This document shows, one piece after another, positions 1 through 10,905 of a stretch of 64,000 bases of DNA. Within the stretch, counting starts at the first letter, position 1, and the number at the start of each line of letters is the position of its first letter. Origin of the DNA: Phytoseiulus persimilis (taxonomy: Eukaryota > Arthropoda > Arachnida > Mesostigmata > Phytoseiidae). The stretch is taken from assembly GCA_037576195.1 (NCBI GenBank), contig CM075103.1:17670001-17734000 (forward strand). Direction: 5' to 3'. A model generated the notes under the pieces. The model was not told the DNA's origin. It made no database searches and saw only the letters and a list, made by a program, of their open reading frames with translations. A program made the position numbers and the translations under genes.

Positions 1-739
1 GGAGCGGCACTTCTGAAACTCCCCTTGTCAGTGGAAAATCCCCTGATCCGATGAGAATATGCCGCGCGAGATCTCCACGGCGTTGATTGCTCGGGAGTCG
101 ATTCGATTCGATTTCAACGATGCTCCCAATAGCCGAGAGCATCATCTGATGTCTCCCGCGAACATGATTGTCCGGGTTCAGGGAAACATCCCCTTCTTGG
201 AACGTTGATTGATTCTAAATGCGGCCATGGGTTTTGAGCAGGGCTGTGCGCCGCGTCACGGATTCAGCGGCGCTCCGGCGCACCGAGACAGACAGCGCGC
301 CGCTGCGCCGCCGCCGCATTGTTTTCATGGCGGAGCTTCATGGATTCGAGCCCGAATCCCAGGGTTGCTAAGAGAAATCACGACGAAGCGGAATTCACTG
401 CGACGTATATTTTCTCCTCTCCCGCTTTTGATTTCATCGATACTTCGACCCGTGAACTCCGGCGTCGGGCACCAACTACAGAGATTCAGTTCTCAGTGAT
501 CGCTCAGCGAACGTCGGCATATTAGGCATATCCATGAGTTCGAAGTGTCAGACTCTCAGCTGAAGGTTTGAACGACGTGTTCATGAAGACGGGGTCTTAT
601 GAGTGGTCCGTTCCGGCCAGAAGAATTTGACGATATACGCGTGATAGTCGAAAAATAGTGGACGAGTTCAGAAACTAATTTAGAACGCCCGTCCCTGCGA
701 GAAGGGTTTTTCCCACATAGCCAAATGTACCTGGTCGAC
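1..739. other. Gene-free flank
   Basis: Several short overlapping open frames exist on both strands, but none has a recognisable motif or a convincing start with splice context. I see no gene here. Confidence 0.5.
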
Positions 740-955
740 GAATGGTTGACGAGCGGTTCCGAGGAATGGTTGACAATAAATTTCGAGGAATGGTTGACAA
801 TAAATTTCGAGGAATGGTTGACAATAAATTTCGAGGAATGGTTGACAATAAATTTCGAGGAATGGTTGACAATAAATTTCGAGGAATGGTTGACAATAAA
901 TTTCGAGGAATGGTTAACAATCAATTTCGAGGAACGGTTGACAATCAATCGATCC
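740..955 (+). repeat. 24-bp tandem repeat array, nine units
   Basis: Nine head-to-tail units of 24 bp start at 740 and recur at 764, 788, 812, 836, 860, 884, 908 and 932. Each unit begins with GAATGGTTGAC or a close variant. The six central units look identical; the first and the last two carry substitutions, as expected for an array that is homogenised in the middle. Because 24 is a multiple of three, frames on both strands stay open (for example an eight-residue EEWLTINF repeat on the plus strand). I see no start, splice site or flanking domain to make it a real protein repeat. Confidence 0.95.
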
Positions 956-2385
956 ATCAGTTAGGCAGGGACCGGATTTCCAGGCGCGTCATGGCGCGCC
1001 GCGACATTTCCGGTCCGCCACTTTTCGCCGTGGCGCGCGTCGCTGCTGTGTGTTTTCCAGTCCTTCGCCGCCGCCGTCGGAAATACCCGCCGCACACAAC
1101 TCTGGTTTTGAGCGGTAAAAGGCCGCAAATGGACAAGCGAAAAAGTGTTGGAAATGCTTGCGAAAATTAAGAGACAGGCCAACTTCGATTAAGATATGGA
1201 AGCGACACAATGTGGAAAAGTACCCTGAGCAAGAGGGAAACCAAGCGAGCAGGATGATGACGGAACAGAGAGACAATGAAAGTGAGAAGATCAGCCAGTT
1301 ATTCCAGGTCTATGAGACTTCTCGCACAAAAGCTGTATCGGTACATCGCGTTCGCGAGCTTCACACGCAGGACGAGCGCAAGACCAAGCTGCTGTCGGTA
1401 AACAGAGCGCAGCTGTTTATCCGCGAAACTGCAAAGTTGGGGCTGAATGATCGTTGACGTCAGATTGCTTGAGAACTTCGAATTCCCGATTTCCTCACGG
1501 CCTCAAGCTGTGAGTTCTACAGATTAATCGTGAAATGACGGCGCGTTCCGGCTTGGAGGGATGATTCCAAGACGAGACGTCCTTGATGTTAAATCGATGT
1601 CCGACGATTCGAGCTGAGTGTTAGCCTTGAAGAGCGACGCAACCTGAGGGAACCCCATCCGAAGAAGAACCATATGGGGGCACTGGAAAAGGATAATAAT
1701 ATCACAACAAAAAGCTCTACCCCCACCATTTCAACGACATTGTTGCTCGAATAACATCGAGCACAATCAGGGTCAATATCAACGACACAAAACGGCACCG
1801 GAACCTCGATATAGGGCCGTATATACATGAAATATGGCAGGGAACAATTGGGGTGAACCAGAAAAGTTATTTTCGTGGAAGGAGTGGGAGCGTGGGAGAT
1901 TATTAATGGCACGATTTTCAATGAGGGGCGAGTTCATGACGGCCATCATCAAAGCGCTGGCAGAAGATTTCGCAAGTTCGAGAGGCTGAAGACGGCATAT
2001 GACCTCAAGCTCTCGTTTCTTCTGGCTGAGCCGCGGGATCAGAGGTCCGGCAGTCGAAACGATTGGGCTGGGATGCCCACGGCGACCGCCTTTCCCACCC
2101 CGCCCGTTCGCTGATTCCGAACCTGGGTAGCACTATCCTTCCAGCACGAAAACTGAATTATTCTAATGAGTCACCGGATCCCTCGAACAGCGAATTGGCT
2201 CCATCACTGGATTTGACGAGGCTTAGCCTATTGATGCTAAGAAGTTGCAGGGCGATCGTGGTTCTCTCAATGCTAGTGTTCAACTGAGGAGAGTGCCGCC
2301 CGTGACGGGAGTCGAACATTCCCGTTGAATGGCTCCCCCAAGCCTCGATGCTTCAAACAATGTTCGGACTTGCCACATTTGTTCG
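956..2385. other. Gene-free stretch before the LTR element
   Basis: I recognise no coding exon here. Open frames up to about 110 codons (for example 1589-1921 on the minus strand) lack family motifs. The sequence at 2299-2330 superficially resembles a tRNA T-arm but does not fold as one. Confidence 0.45.
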
Positions 2386-2626
2386 GAACGGGTCAACGAG
2401 CTTGTGTAAGTGCGAATGTTTCGTATGTGCTTCGAGCATCGATGATCACCGGAACAGCACCATTGTGTGTTCTCGAAAGTAGATCCTGAACAGAGAAACT
2501 AGGGGCCTTTGTTTGGGACGCTGCCGCTGACTCAATAAACGATATAAGGTGTCAACGATTCTGTCCGAGCCAACTCGTATTCCTTCCGCTATGTCATTCT
2601 TCGGGGCCAAACAGAAGGACCCAACA
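2386..2626 (+). repeat. LTR fragment (left end of copy A)
   Basis: The 124-bp segment 2386-2509 is repeated with few differences at 11856-11979. Continuing to 2626, the stretch ends in CA and is followed within three bases by a primer-binding-site-like sequence, as at the 3' edge of a 5' LTR. The left boundary of the LTR is not defined here; 2386 is only where similarity to the second copy begins. Confidence 0.6.
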
Positions 2627-2627
2627 A

Positions 2628-4158
2628 TTGGCGCAGTCGACTGAATCTGAACGGGAGAATACGGAGTCTGGAGGTGAGCTCTCAGACAAGTCCATCCTCA
2701 CTCGACTCAAGGTGATCTTGGAGAAGCTGGCTGAGCCACGGATAGACTTCGGAAGAGTACTGAGGTTAAGGACGAGTCGATCGATGTTCTATGAAAACGA
2801 CTGCCCAGATTTCGGTTCTACCAGCATTGGTGTGTTTCCATGGGCAGTGCAATGAAGATAACGAAGCCTCAGAATCATTCGTAAACTTGAAGTCTTTTCC
2901 TTCAGCATTGAGGTTCCTTAAACCTTAGTACTTTTCCGGAGTCTAGCCACGGACAACGGCCGTTGGTACAACGTCGCAGGATGCACCTGCACCCTCAGCT
3001 TCAGTTCTCTTCAACCTGCACTCTCTCCTTGGTACGTTTACGCACAGTCCGGAGGCTGAGCTTACTTTCGATAACTGGTTCTATCGCAACCAGCCTATCC
3101 TGGAGTCATCCATCACAGACGAGCGTCTGCGGGTTCAGATTCTGTTGAAGTGTCTGGGGGACAACGAGTACCGCCGTCTTCGCTACCGAATTTCACCAGA
3201 ACTCTCCGAAGCAAAACCCGATAGGGATTTGCTAGAGCTTCTGAAGACCACATTTGGTTTTTCCAAGTCGTTATTCCGTCGAAGGCACGACATTCTGTCT
3301 TTCCGAGTGGACGCCTCGACTCGTCCCGTGGATGTTCTCAATTTGGCAAATATCAAGGGAGACGAACTCGAGTTCAAGGAGCTGACCCTGGATCAGTTTA
3401 AGGTTTTCCTCAGCTTGATCTCCGTTTCTGGACCCTCCTTCAAAAGCTTTCGTACGGTAGTGCTAAAGATGCTGGACGAAAAACCCGATTTGAAGGTCGA
3501 CAAGCTCCGAGAAATCGTGGAACAGTATGCTCAGCGTAGTGAAGATGCTGCGCTAGACTCAAACGCTTCAGCACTTCGATCAGAGTCTTCCCCCGCAGAA
3601 GTCGTGAATCTTGTTCAGGGGAACGCTCGTGGTGGACAAAGTGCGGGAGGCCGTCGTGACGGACGCGGCGGTGGGCAGAACAACAAGCGTCGTGGGCCAA
3701 CCCGCTGCCTGGGTTGCGGTGAAGGACACCCCCGGTATGCATGTCCGCACGCTTCGACGAAGTGCAAGAAGTGTAACAAGATAGGACACATCGAAAGAGT
3801 CTGCAGGTCTTCCTCGGTAAGCGTCACAGCAATTACGTGTCGCGTGGACAATCTCAATGCTTCTCGGTGCCGGGCGTTCGCCACTGTGCAAGTGAGAGAC
3901 CAAAACGGAGAGACCGGAACCGATTCTTGGAGCTCTGGAATCGCTCGGAGGCTATCGAATCGGAGACGAGTGAAGAGAGGCGTCATGCGAAATCCAGGAC
4001 AGAACGTGGAGCCCAGCGCGAGGGAAGCGCAGCAACTCAAAAGAGGGGGCGTTTGGAGGAAAAGAGCAGTTCCTGATGCGATTGAGGTCGTTACTTGGTT
4101 GAGTCAACATTCAGGGGGACCCGTTGGTGGTCTATCACATCGGAACCAACCCTGGTGA
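2628..4158 (+). pseudogene. Retrotransposon Gag with two CCHC-like zinc knuckles, disrupted
   Basis: The frame at 2628-2855 starts at the primer site and has an acidic, Ser/Glu-rich N-terminus typical of Gag. After a break (stop at about 2943), a second open frame runs from about 2946 to 4158. It carries a retrotransposon capsid-like helical region (conserved feel around TFDNWFYRNQPILE, near 3070). A Gly/Arg-rich basic linker follows. Two knuckles come next: CLGCGEGHPRYAC (C-X2-C-X3-H-X4-C) and CKKCNKIGHIERVC (C-X2-C-X4-H-X4-C), around 3706-3800. Downstream of about 3897 the frame enters the tail repeated at 11980 and loses protein-like character. No Asp protease motif (DTG/DSG) or RT motif (YxDD) follows. 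The product would have bound and packaged element RNA. The gene is broken by the internal stop and the missing pol. Confidence 0.75.
2629..2640 (+). other. Putative tRNA primer binding site
   Basis: TGGCGCAGTCGA lies just inside the LTR end. Sequences beginning TGGCGCAG in this position are typical minus-strand priming sites of animal Ty3/Gypsy-type elements. The priming tRNA was not determined. This is family knowledge plus position, not a tested match. Confidence 0.5.
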
Positions 4159-6281
4159 AAAGCGAATCCCGGATTCGCTGGTATTAAACTCATGCTGTAG
4201 GCGAGACCATGAAAACCGGGAAAAGAACGAGCGGTCCCGAGACCGCTCGCGCCGGCACGTGCGCCCTTCTCAACCAGTCCTCCGCTGTCGCTCATAGCTC
4301 GAGAATCCTCGTTTCGCAGCTCAAACTTCGCCGATAGGAGGAATACACCTAAAGGGCCGACCTGCTGGAAGGACGCATGAGGCGCTTCTTGTCGAACCTC
4401 GAGCCACACGAGGCGAACTCCTCCAGCCGGATCCCTGTTTGACACTTCTGGTGGTTCCCTAACGAGCGCTTTCGGTCCTTGAGTTCCACGAGTCCGACTC
4501 CTTCAATCACGTTGGCTAATCCGTCGACTGAAGCTTATCGCTTCCTCTAGAGGAAGAAGAAGTTTATTCCTTGGAAACCAGGACGCTTCTCTGTTCAGGA
4601 ACTCAAGCAGCATATTTTCACTTCCAATCGTGCTTATTCTGCGCCCCGTTGGGCTCTCTGGCTTCAAGAAGGCGAAGTAGGCAGGCCGCGATCATTCAGA
4701 ACGTGGCGCCGAAAGGCCTCGCGCCTGATAATCGGACTGCATCCGTCCTACAACTGATCGACTGAGAGGCAGTTGACGCGATTCCCCGGACTCCAAGCCG
4801 ACCTCCCTTTTACTCCGTGCCAAATGATCTGGGATTTCAAGAGCGAAATCGCGGTACTGAATTCCAATACTTTCTCCCTAAGACCTGTCCGGCTCCTCAC
4901 TAAGGGAAACACAACTAGCAGGGAAGCGTTCCAGATGCGTTCACTTGCGTCGTTGTGTCGCGTCATTGGTCAGTGGGACGAATACCTCGGTGTCGATATC
5001 CCTTGCAGCCCGCCCTCCAAGGGACCGTACACGTTGATCAATCAGACGGATTCTGAGGCTAGATTCTGCGAAACTCTTGGTGCGAACACCGCGCAATCAG
5101 AATAGGCCAGAATGATTATAATCACGATGATAATGGGAAATGCAGGCTTCCAATGATTAAGAATATACTAATCGCCGTGATTATGCGATTCCGGAACTGT
5201 TCCCGAGTCCTTAAGATACCTGACCCGCACCAGACCGCAATCTCGAGGAATAATCTCGAAAACGAAACTCGCGGGTCACGATGGCAGAGAAGGGAAATTC
5301 TTGAAATCCCCCGACTACGTCTGACATCTCCATATTCCTTGTTCTCGGGTGATTCGTAAGGTTCTGGATATGAATACAGGTATGATTATGATCATAATCG
5401 AACTGAGAATCATCCTGTCAATGATCATGGTGATAACGATCATCATCAGACATATGATTACTCCGTCCATGCTAAGAATCATAATCATGATCACTGTTTT
5501 CGTCAACACTTCCCGCAACGGTTGATGATTTCCTGCGAAAAGGTGAAACACTCTGATTCAAAATACAAGGAAAACGGCTGAGGTGTGAGGAAGACTTAGA
5601 AGCTCACTCGCGGACTGGCTGATTTCCATAATCATTATTTCATGAAAGACCAGGAGGTAGAAATTCTCCCATCAGGGGGGTGGCTTCGGAGAATGGCGAA
5701 AACTCCGCCCTGATTGAAACTTTGCTTTAGAAGATTAGTCAAAGTTGGCGACCATAATCCTGGCGAAAATATGACCGCGCCCTAGTTTGAGCCATTTGAG
5801 GTGCTGAAGAAGGACATAGCCGACCACACGAGAAGTCTTATCCCGAGCGTTCTAGAGTCGGAATTGCCGAGTCAAGGGGAAGTATACGTGTCAGCTGGCC
5901 ACATCCGAGGACAGTTTACGATGGAAAGGCAACCACCTCGAAAACCACGATGACTAGTGGCTTCTACTCGGTTTCATTGTGAGCGGGAGCTATCCGCGTC
6001 TCTCAACCAGCTCGTTGCCCCCCCCTCCCAATTCCAAGTTCCGCTGTAGTCTCGGCGGGGTCTTTTTCTTCGATTCAGAACCGAGTTCTAGCTGAGAAGG
6101 GCTGCAGGATCGAGAGGAATGCTCGACGGGCATCCACTCGTTCGATATCAAGAGGCCCGACGAAGGACCAAAGAGAATTGAATAGCAGAGCTCGCCTCAG
6201 AGCCAAGCATTCGAACGCATGAGGCAGCTCATACAACGATACGAACGAGGGAGGATAGTCTCACAAAGAAAGAAGGGAGAA
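4006..6281 (+). repeat. 2.3-kb direct repeat, copy A
   Basis: This segment matches 14057-16336 in the same orientation with only scattered substitutions and small indels. One indel is a short insertion near 4750 in this copy (ACTGATCGACTGAGA context) that breaks a frame open in the other copy. It includes an open frame at 4773-5105 shared by both copies, an A/T-rich His/Asp/Asn/Tyr-codon region, and a C-rich run near 6019. No polymerase or transposase motif was found. Confidence 0.92.
5104..5580 (+). other. Low-complexity GAT/CAT/AAT-rich tract in the 2.3-kb repeat
   Basis: The tract is rich in GAT, CAT, AAT and TAT triplets. One plus frame at about 5360-5579 is open and would encode a chain dominated by Asp, His, Asn and Tyr, ending in a basic segment. 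The homologous tract in copy B (15147-15600) has lost the frame through indels, although a stop present here at 5358 is a Tyr codon there. It may be the remnant of a low-complexity Gag-like protein or simple sequence. I cannot assign a function. Confidence 0.4.
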
Positions 6282-8430
6282 GTCCTCAACCGGAAGAGTT
6301 AATCCCTGACATGGACCGGATGCGCATTAATCGAAATGCGTAGATTCGTGGAACGCGTGGTCAAGCAAGTCTATGAGGAAGCACGTTCTCGTGGTATGGG
6401 GGCCGATTTCAAGGTCCAATATGAGTGTTTGAGAGCCGATTCTAAGTCATTAACGACAGCAGATGGATATGGAAAGAGAACACTGGACCAAATGATCTCG
6501 TCTGCTTTCGAACCACGCGGAAAAGTTCAATGTGGATCAATTACGTTGTAAAAAACAATCGGACGCTTCTGAACATCGGGGAGCGTTGGACAGGAGTATT
6601 CCGCCGACTCGGAGCTCCACAATCAAATGACAAAAGAGCGTGTTTGCCTGATCGACAAAGTCCATCAACTCGCAAGCTGTGTACGATGACTCCGGCGCAC
6701 GCGTGGCTGCCTTTTTGCCGCAGTATTCGAATCACTACACGAACACGGTGAGGGAAGCTGACGGAAACGGACGAGCAAAGGAATCGGAAACCATGCTTAA
6801 GCCGACTGCAAGAAAATGAGCTTGCGATGTTCGAGGCTTCTTAGAGCGACCAAGAAGAATGAGCATCTGTACCGGATCGCCTAACAAGACTGGCGAGGTG
6901 CGAAGAGGTTGCCAGCGAACGAGCTGTTCAGAACCGGCTCTTTTCGCCTTGAGGAGTGCGCTCGAGCCCATGCATAGAGAATTTTTTCCCCGGCGGGAGT
7001 GGAGCGAAGAATTGGAGGCCAGGAAGAAAAAGGAGAACCCGTTGAGCCATCAACGGAACGTTTCATATCCAAACATCGCTAATGACGAGCGAGCAGTCGG
7101 AGCAGAGGATGTAGACATGGATCTGTTAATACTGGTATACCGCATACAGTACGTCTGACAGAACTCTTTACGGTAATCAGAGGACTCCGAGCCAGCGTAA
7201 GAAGAAACAAAACAAAAAAACAAGAACCTGATCTGTATGCTCAGCTTCGCTTCGGTCCGGTGGATGTTGTCTGCTTTTCGGTTTGCATATCGGAAGGAGA
7301 GCCGACGTGCTGCAGATTCTCAATGGTGTACACTGTACTGTCAGTGCCAGCGTCAAAGTTTTTGGCCATGGCTGGTTTTGGAGTAACCGAGTTCCATCCG
7401 AAATTCTTGTGCATAAGATGGGGGGAATGGGACATGTAGGATTCCCTTCTTTCGGGTGGCGCTCACGTCACGTTCTGAGATCATCACCCATTCTCCTGTT
7501 TTTCCCTGCAGGCTGTCATCGCCTTCATGGGAGGGGAAGGGGGGAAGGTTCTCAGTCATCGCACCCCCAGTTCTCCATCCCCGGTGCGACAGGCGCAAGA
7601 TATCGGCATCTTCGAGGTTTATGATTCTTGTTCGCGCCGAACACCCCCTTCATAAACGATCTGCGTTTCCCGAGAACGCGTTCAGAGACCTGTTTGAGAC
7701 GCGAGAGAGGCTTTGGCCGGGCTCTCCGAATTCAATTCGAAGTTTGAAAGATGTAATCCAGAGGACGCACCCCGAGCCGTGCTTGGGGATTCGGACGAAA
7801 TACACGAACGACGCTCTCGGATGGAATCACTGCAGAGTTCAACCTCGCTTCGGATTTCGCGCGAGCCGAAGAGCTTTTCGAAGAGAGGGACAGTGAGAGA
7901 GGAAGGGAGGGTGAGATCATTGCCTTCTTTCTCCGGGATCCGGTGAGCAAAGAGTCTAACTTCGCTCGATACATTGATCTTTGCTGTTTCGATTCGGTCT
8001 GATCGACAAGCAATCCACGCTCTTCCATTTCGCTGTGCCGGTTCACTCATTGCGGAGCGTCCCTCAGACGGTTCGAGAAGCTTCTCAAAGGCCAGCAAGA
8101 CTCATCATCATCTGCTTGTGCTCATCGCTAGGCAGATCTAAGTGGCAAAGCGTGAACGGGACGACAAATGTGTGTATAGGCGGTCAGGCAGAGAGCTGAT
8201 ACGGACGGACGCCTCGAGCTTTGGAACTTCTCAAAAACATCTCGCAGATGATGGATCCAGGAACAGCGGACCAATCGACCCGATTGGAAGACTCATGGTC
8301 TCTTCGCACGAGCCGGTGAGAACTGTTTATGCGGTTATTGCGAGGAAAAGTCTGTTAGTGATTTCGCGATTCATTTCATCTCCCGGAGCGCTGGTCGATT
8401 CGGTTCTGATCATGTAAACTTTACAGCAGG
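6282..8430. other. Gene-free stretch upstream of the F-box gene
   Basis: Open frames here are short and overlap on both strands; none has a recognisable motif. The last 30 bases end in a pyrimidine-rich AACTTTACAG just before the F-box start codon. This may be the 3' end of a 5'-UTR intron. Confidence 0.4.
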
Positions 8431-10266
8431 ATGGGTATCGATGGGCTCCCCGACGAGGTCCTCGAAAGGATAGTCGCATATCTGGATCCTGAGTCCTTGA
8501 TCGCGTTCGGCTCGACAAATCGCCGGAGCCAGCGAATTTCACGGAGTTCACTGAAGTATGCAAGAGTTCGGAAAATCCCCGCCTACGTAGTGGAATACCT
8601 TGATGTCAACGGGTCATTGGTGCAATATTTGGACCTTTCGAGCTGCAAGGCGAGTTCGGCCGCCATACATTCTGTCATCGAGCAGTGTGTGCATGTCACG
8701 GAGCTGAACGTGATTAACTCGAGTTTCCGTTCTTTGGACACTCTCTGTGCTCTGAAGAAACTCGAATCACTGTCCATGAGCGCCTTGCTCACGGAAAAAC
8801 GCCCGTTGGCAAGGTCACGTGAGCCACTCGGTTTCATCAAGGAGCTCCGCCTCGACATCGGACCCAACGAGGAAGCGTTGAGGTTCGCCTTGGATCTGAT
8901 GAACGTCTGCAAGCTCGTAGAATTCGTCCATGCCAACCTCTACGGCTCCCAGCCCTCGCTCTCGAGAGAACCTTTGCCTTTGTTAGCCTCTGGACGATGG
9001 AAAAGTCTCCAAACTTTCGTCTGCACCCGCCATCTGTCTCACGGTCCGTTCACGAAGAAATTCTTAGAGAGCGTTTTCGCTTTCAATCCCGCGCCGGGGA
9101 TTTCCCAATGGATCGGTGGCTACAAGGACTGCTACATCTATGAGAAAGGCCACTTCAACGGAGGCCACTCAGGCAACGTCCTCGACGAGAGCCTAAAACT
9201 CCTGAGGGACGTCCATGAAGTTGAGATGTCCAGTGCAACATCCGAGCTGGACGCTGCCAAAATTTTCCAGTCGCCTTGGGGCTTCCCTCGGTCGATCCGC
9301 GTCCGAGGTCACGCCGGCTGGGCGTCAGAGCTGAACGGTTTTTCGTCATCGACGCTGACGGAACTGGATCTCTCGAGATGCCACATCAACTTCAAGGAGA
9401 ACTTCCGGCTGAGCTTGCTCGAGGCGTCGCCCCTGCTGGAGTCGATCGCCTGCTCCCTCTGCTTCTTCCTTCCTTCGACAGAGATCGGCTCAACGGCAGC
9501 GGACCAATCGTTCAGGCAGGGGGCTTTCAAGGAGGCTCTGGAGAAGCTCAAATTGAAGAAACTCTCCGTGAGCGGGATCTCGCATCTGGGGAACTGCTGC
9601 AGCGCCTGCCAGTGCGGCGATGAAGGTGGCCGCACGTGCCGCAAATGCCAGTTGGCGATGCCGCTGAGCTCTTCGAACGTGGTAGACATGAATGACCTCA
9701 AACATCTCGAGCAGTTGATGCTGAGTGGCGTCAGTCTCGAAGATAGCGCCTACAAGAAATTAGCGAACTCGGGGGTGCGCGTTGTCAAACTCCGTTTGAA
9801 TGCTCACAATGAGTACGACGGTCTTCGGAACTTCATCCAGCGGTGCCGGAACCTCAACTACCTGAAACTCGAAGGCTATGATTTGCCCTTCAGGTGGTAT
9901 GGTTTCTGGATGGCTTTGGATGAAGGGAAGAGTCTGATGCAGCTGTGTCTCAGAACGGGTGAATTCAGACCTATCTACCCGGAGCTAAACAGCAAGCTAC
10001 TCGATTGTTTCCTGCGGATCGTTCAGCGAGTAGAAGTGATGCACCTTCACTGCGCAGACCCGGATTTCACAGAGGCGCTGCGGGACAGTCGGGAAGAGGC
10101 CTTTCGATGCCTCGAAACGACAAAACATTACGATTACGACGTATTTTGCTCGCGAGATGTGAGGAATAGTACCGTGGCATCGAGCTTCAGCGGACGGGCA
10201 TTGTGCTACTCTGAACTTTCTGCCGGGCTCGTTCCCCCGCGGGGCTGGGACATAGCATTAAAATAA
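8431..10266 (+). CDS. F-box protein with leucine-rich repeats (611 aa, intronless)
   Basis: The protein is predicted to be the substrate-recognition subunit of an SCF (Skp1-Cul1-F-box) ubiquitin ligase. Residues about 6-45 form an F-box: LPDEVLERIVAYLDPESL followed by a basic helix. The rest is built from irregular leucine-rich repeats (for example LVQYLDLSSCKAS, LTELDLSRCHI, LKHLEQLMLSGVSLED, LNYLKLEGYDL), the FBXL architecture. An unusual cysteine cluster interrupts the LRRs at about residues 387-407 (pattern CC-X2-C-X-C-X7-C-X2-C) and could bind zinc. The whole protein is one exon of 1836 bp. The ATG follows a plausible 3' splice site (AACTTTACAG), so an upstream non-coding exon is possible. 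Codon use is clean and the frame is intact. I do not recognise a specific orthologue, so no symbol is given. Confidence 0.88.
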   Translation: MGIDGLPDEVLERIVAYLDPESLIAFGSTNRRSQRISRSSLKYARVRKIPAYVVEYLDVNGSLVQYLDLSSCKASSAAIHSVIEQCVHVTELNVINSSFRSLDTLCALKKLESLSMSALLTEKRPLARSREPLGFIKELRLDIGPNEEALRFALDLMNVCKLVEFVHANLYGSQPSLSREPLPLLASGRWKSLQTFVCTRHLSHGPFTKKFLESVFAFNPAPGISQWIGGYKDCYIYEKGHFNGGHSGNVLDESLKLLRDVHEVEMSSATSELDAAKIFQSPWGFPRSIRVRGHAGWASELNGFSSSTLTELDLSRCHINFKENFRLSLLEASPLLESIACSLCFFLPSTEIGSTAADQSFRQGAFKEALEKLKLKKLSVSGISHLGNCCSACQCGDEGGRTCRKCQLAMPLSSSNVVDMNDLKHLEQLMLSGVSLEDSAYKKLANSGVRVVKLRLNAHNEYDGLRNFIQRCRNLNYLKLEGYDLPFRWYGFWMALDEGKSLMQLCLRTGEFRPIYPELNSKLLDCFLRIVQRVEVMHLHCADPDFTEALRDSREEAFRCLETTKHYDYDVFCSRDVRNSTVASSFSGRALCYSELSAGLVPPRGWDIALK

Positions 10267-10905
10267 TGGATCACAATTCTAGTCAAAGTCCCTCGAACTG
10301 CCTGAAGGGGCTGATTTAAAAAACGTCGACGTTCGATACTCTTTCTCTAGGTGGGAAGCTGTGATATATTGTGCCCACGATGTTTTTTTTGCTCAAAGGG
10401 CACGCATTCCACACATCGACTATGCTCATAGCTGCTATTCACAATCAGGTATTCTACTAATAGGCATCAGGCGAGTTGAGTTTACGAGCGCCATGCTGAC
10501 GGAGTGTTTCGTTCAGCGCTAACGCCCAATGGAAAAGAACCCACAAGTGGAAATGGAATTTTCCCGGAACACGAATAAATTGATATAGCTGTGCGATCCG
10601 TAAGAGTTATCAATAACGAGAAGCTCTCAACAGTCCGCTATCTCATATTCAGAGCAATTGTCCGAAGTACTCACAAAGGCCGCAAAAGAGATGAAAACTG
10701 ATTCCTGAAATCCGGTGCAACTGATAACGACAGCCCCCGATTTTCGCAAGATCGAAGAATCTGGAGGAAATACGGCAGGGTGAGGTGGCGGACAAGAAGC
10801 AGAACGATCACCAACTCAGGAAAATACGATTGGTATTTTCATTCCAACTCTGGGAATTTTAGCCGAATCTCCGCGACATGAGACTGGAGCAGATGCTGAC
10901 CACCC
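10267..10905. other. 3' flank of the F-box gene
   Basis: This is presumably 3' UTR and spacer. No coding exon or repeat was recognised apart from the AATAAA at 10574. Confidence 0.4.
10574..10579 (+). terminator. Candidate poly(A) signal of the F-box gene
   Basis: AATAAA lies about 310 bases after the F-box stop codon on the same strand. It is the first canonical hexamer I found downstream. Placement is reasonable, but there is no proof of use. Confidence 0.35.

Larger units (their letters stand above)
2386..6281 (+). mobile_element. Degenerate gag-only LTR retroelement, copy A
   Basis: The order is: an LTR fragment ending near 2626, a primer-binding-site-like sequence, a broken gag with a zinc-knuckle domain, and a 2.3-kb tail with no recognisable protease, reverse transcriptase, RNase H or integrase. 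A second copy with the same order of surviving parts lies at 11856-16336. Both copies stop matching at the same point (6281 and 16336), which suggests a shared element end or a shared truncation. No second LTR was found at the right end. I infer a non-autonomous, gag-carrying LTR element that depends on another element's pol. Confidence 0.7.

Noticed and set aside
740-955. CRISPR array
   Set aside because: Units are contiguous 24-bp tandem copies with no spacers, in a eukaryotic context.
2299-2330. tRNA-like T-arm sequence (GACGGGAGTCGAACATTCCCG)
   Set aside because: Stem and loop lengths are wrong for a T-arm, and no acceptor, D or anticodon stems can be formed around it.
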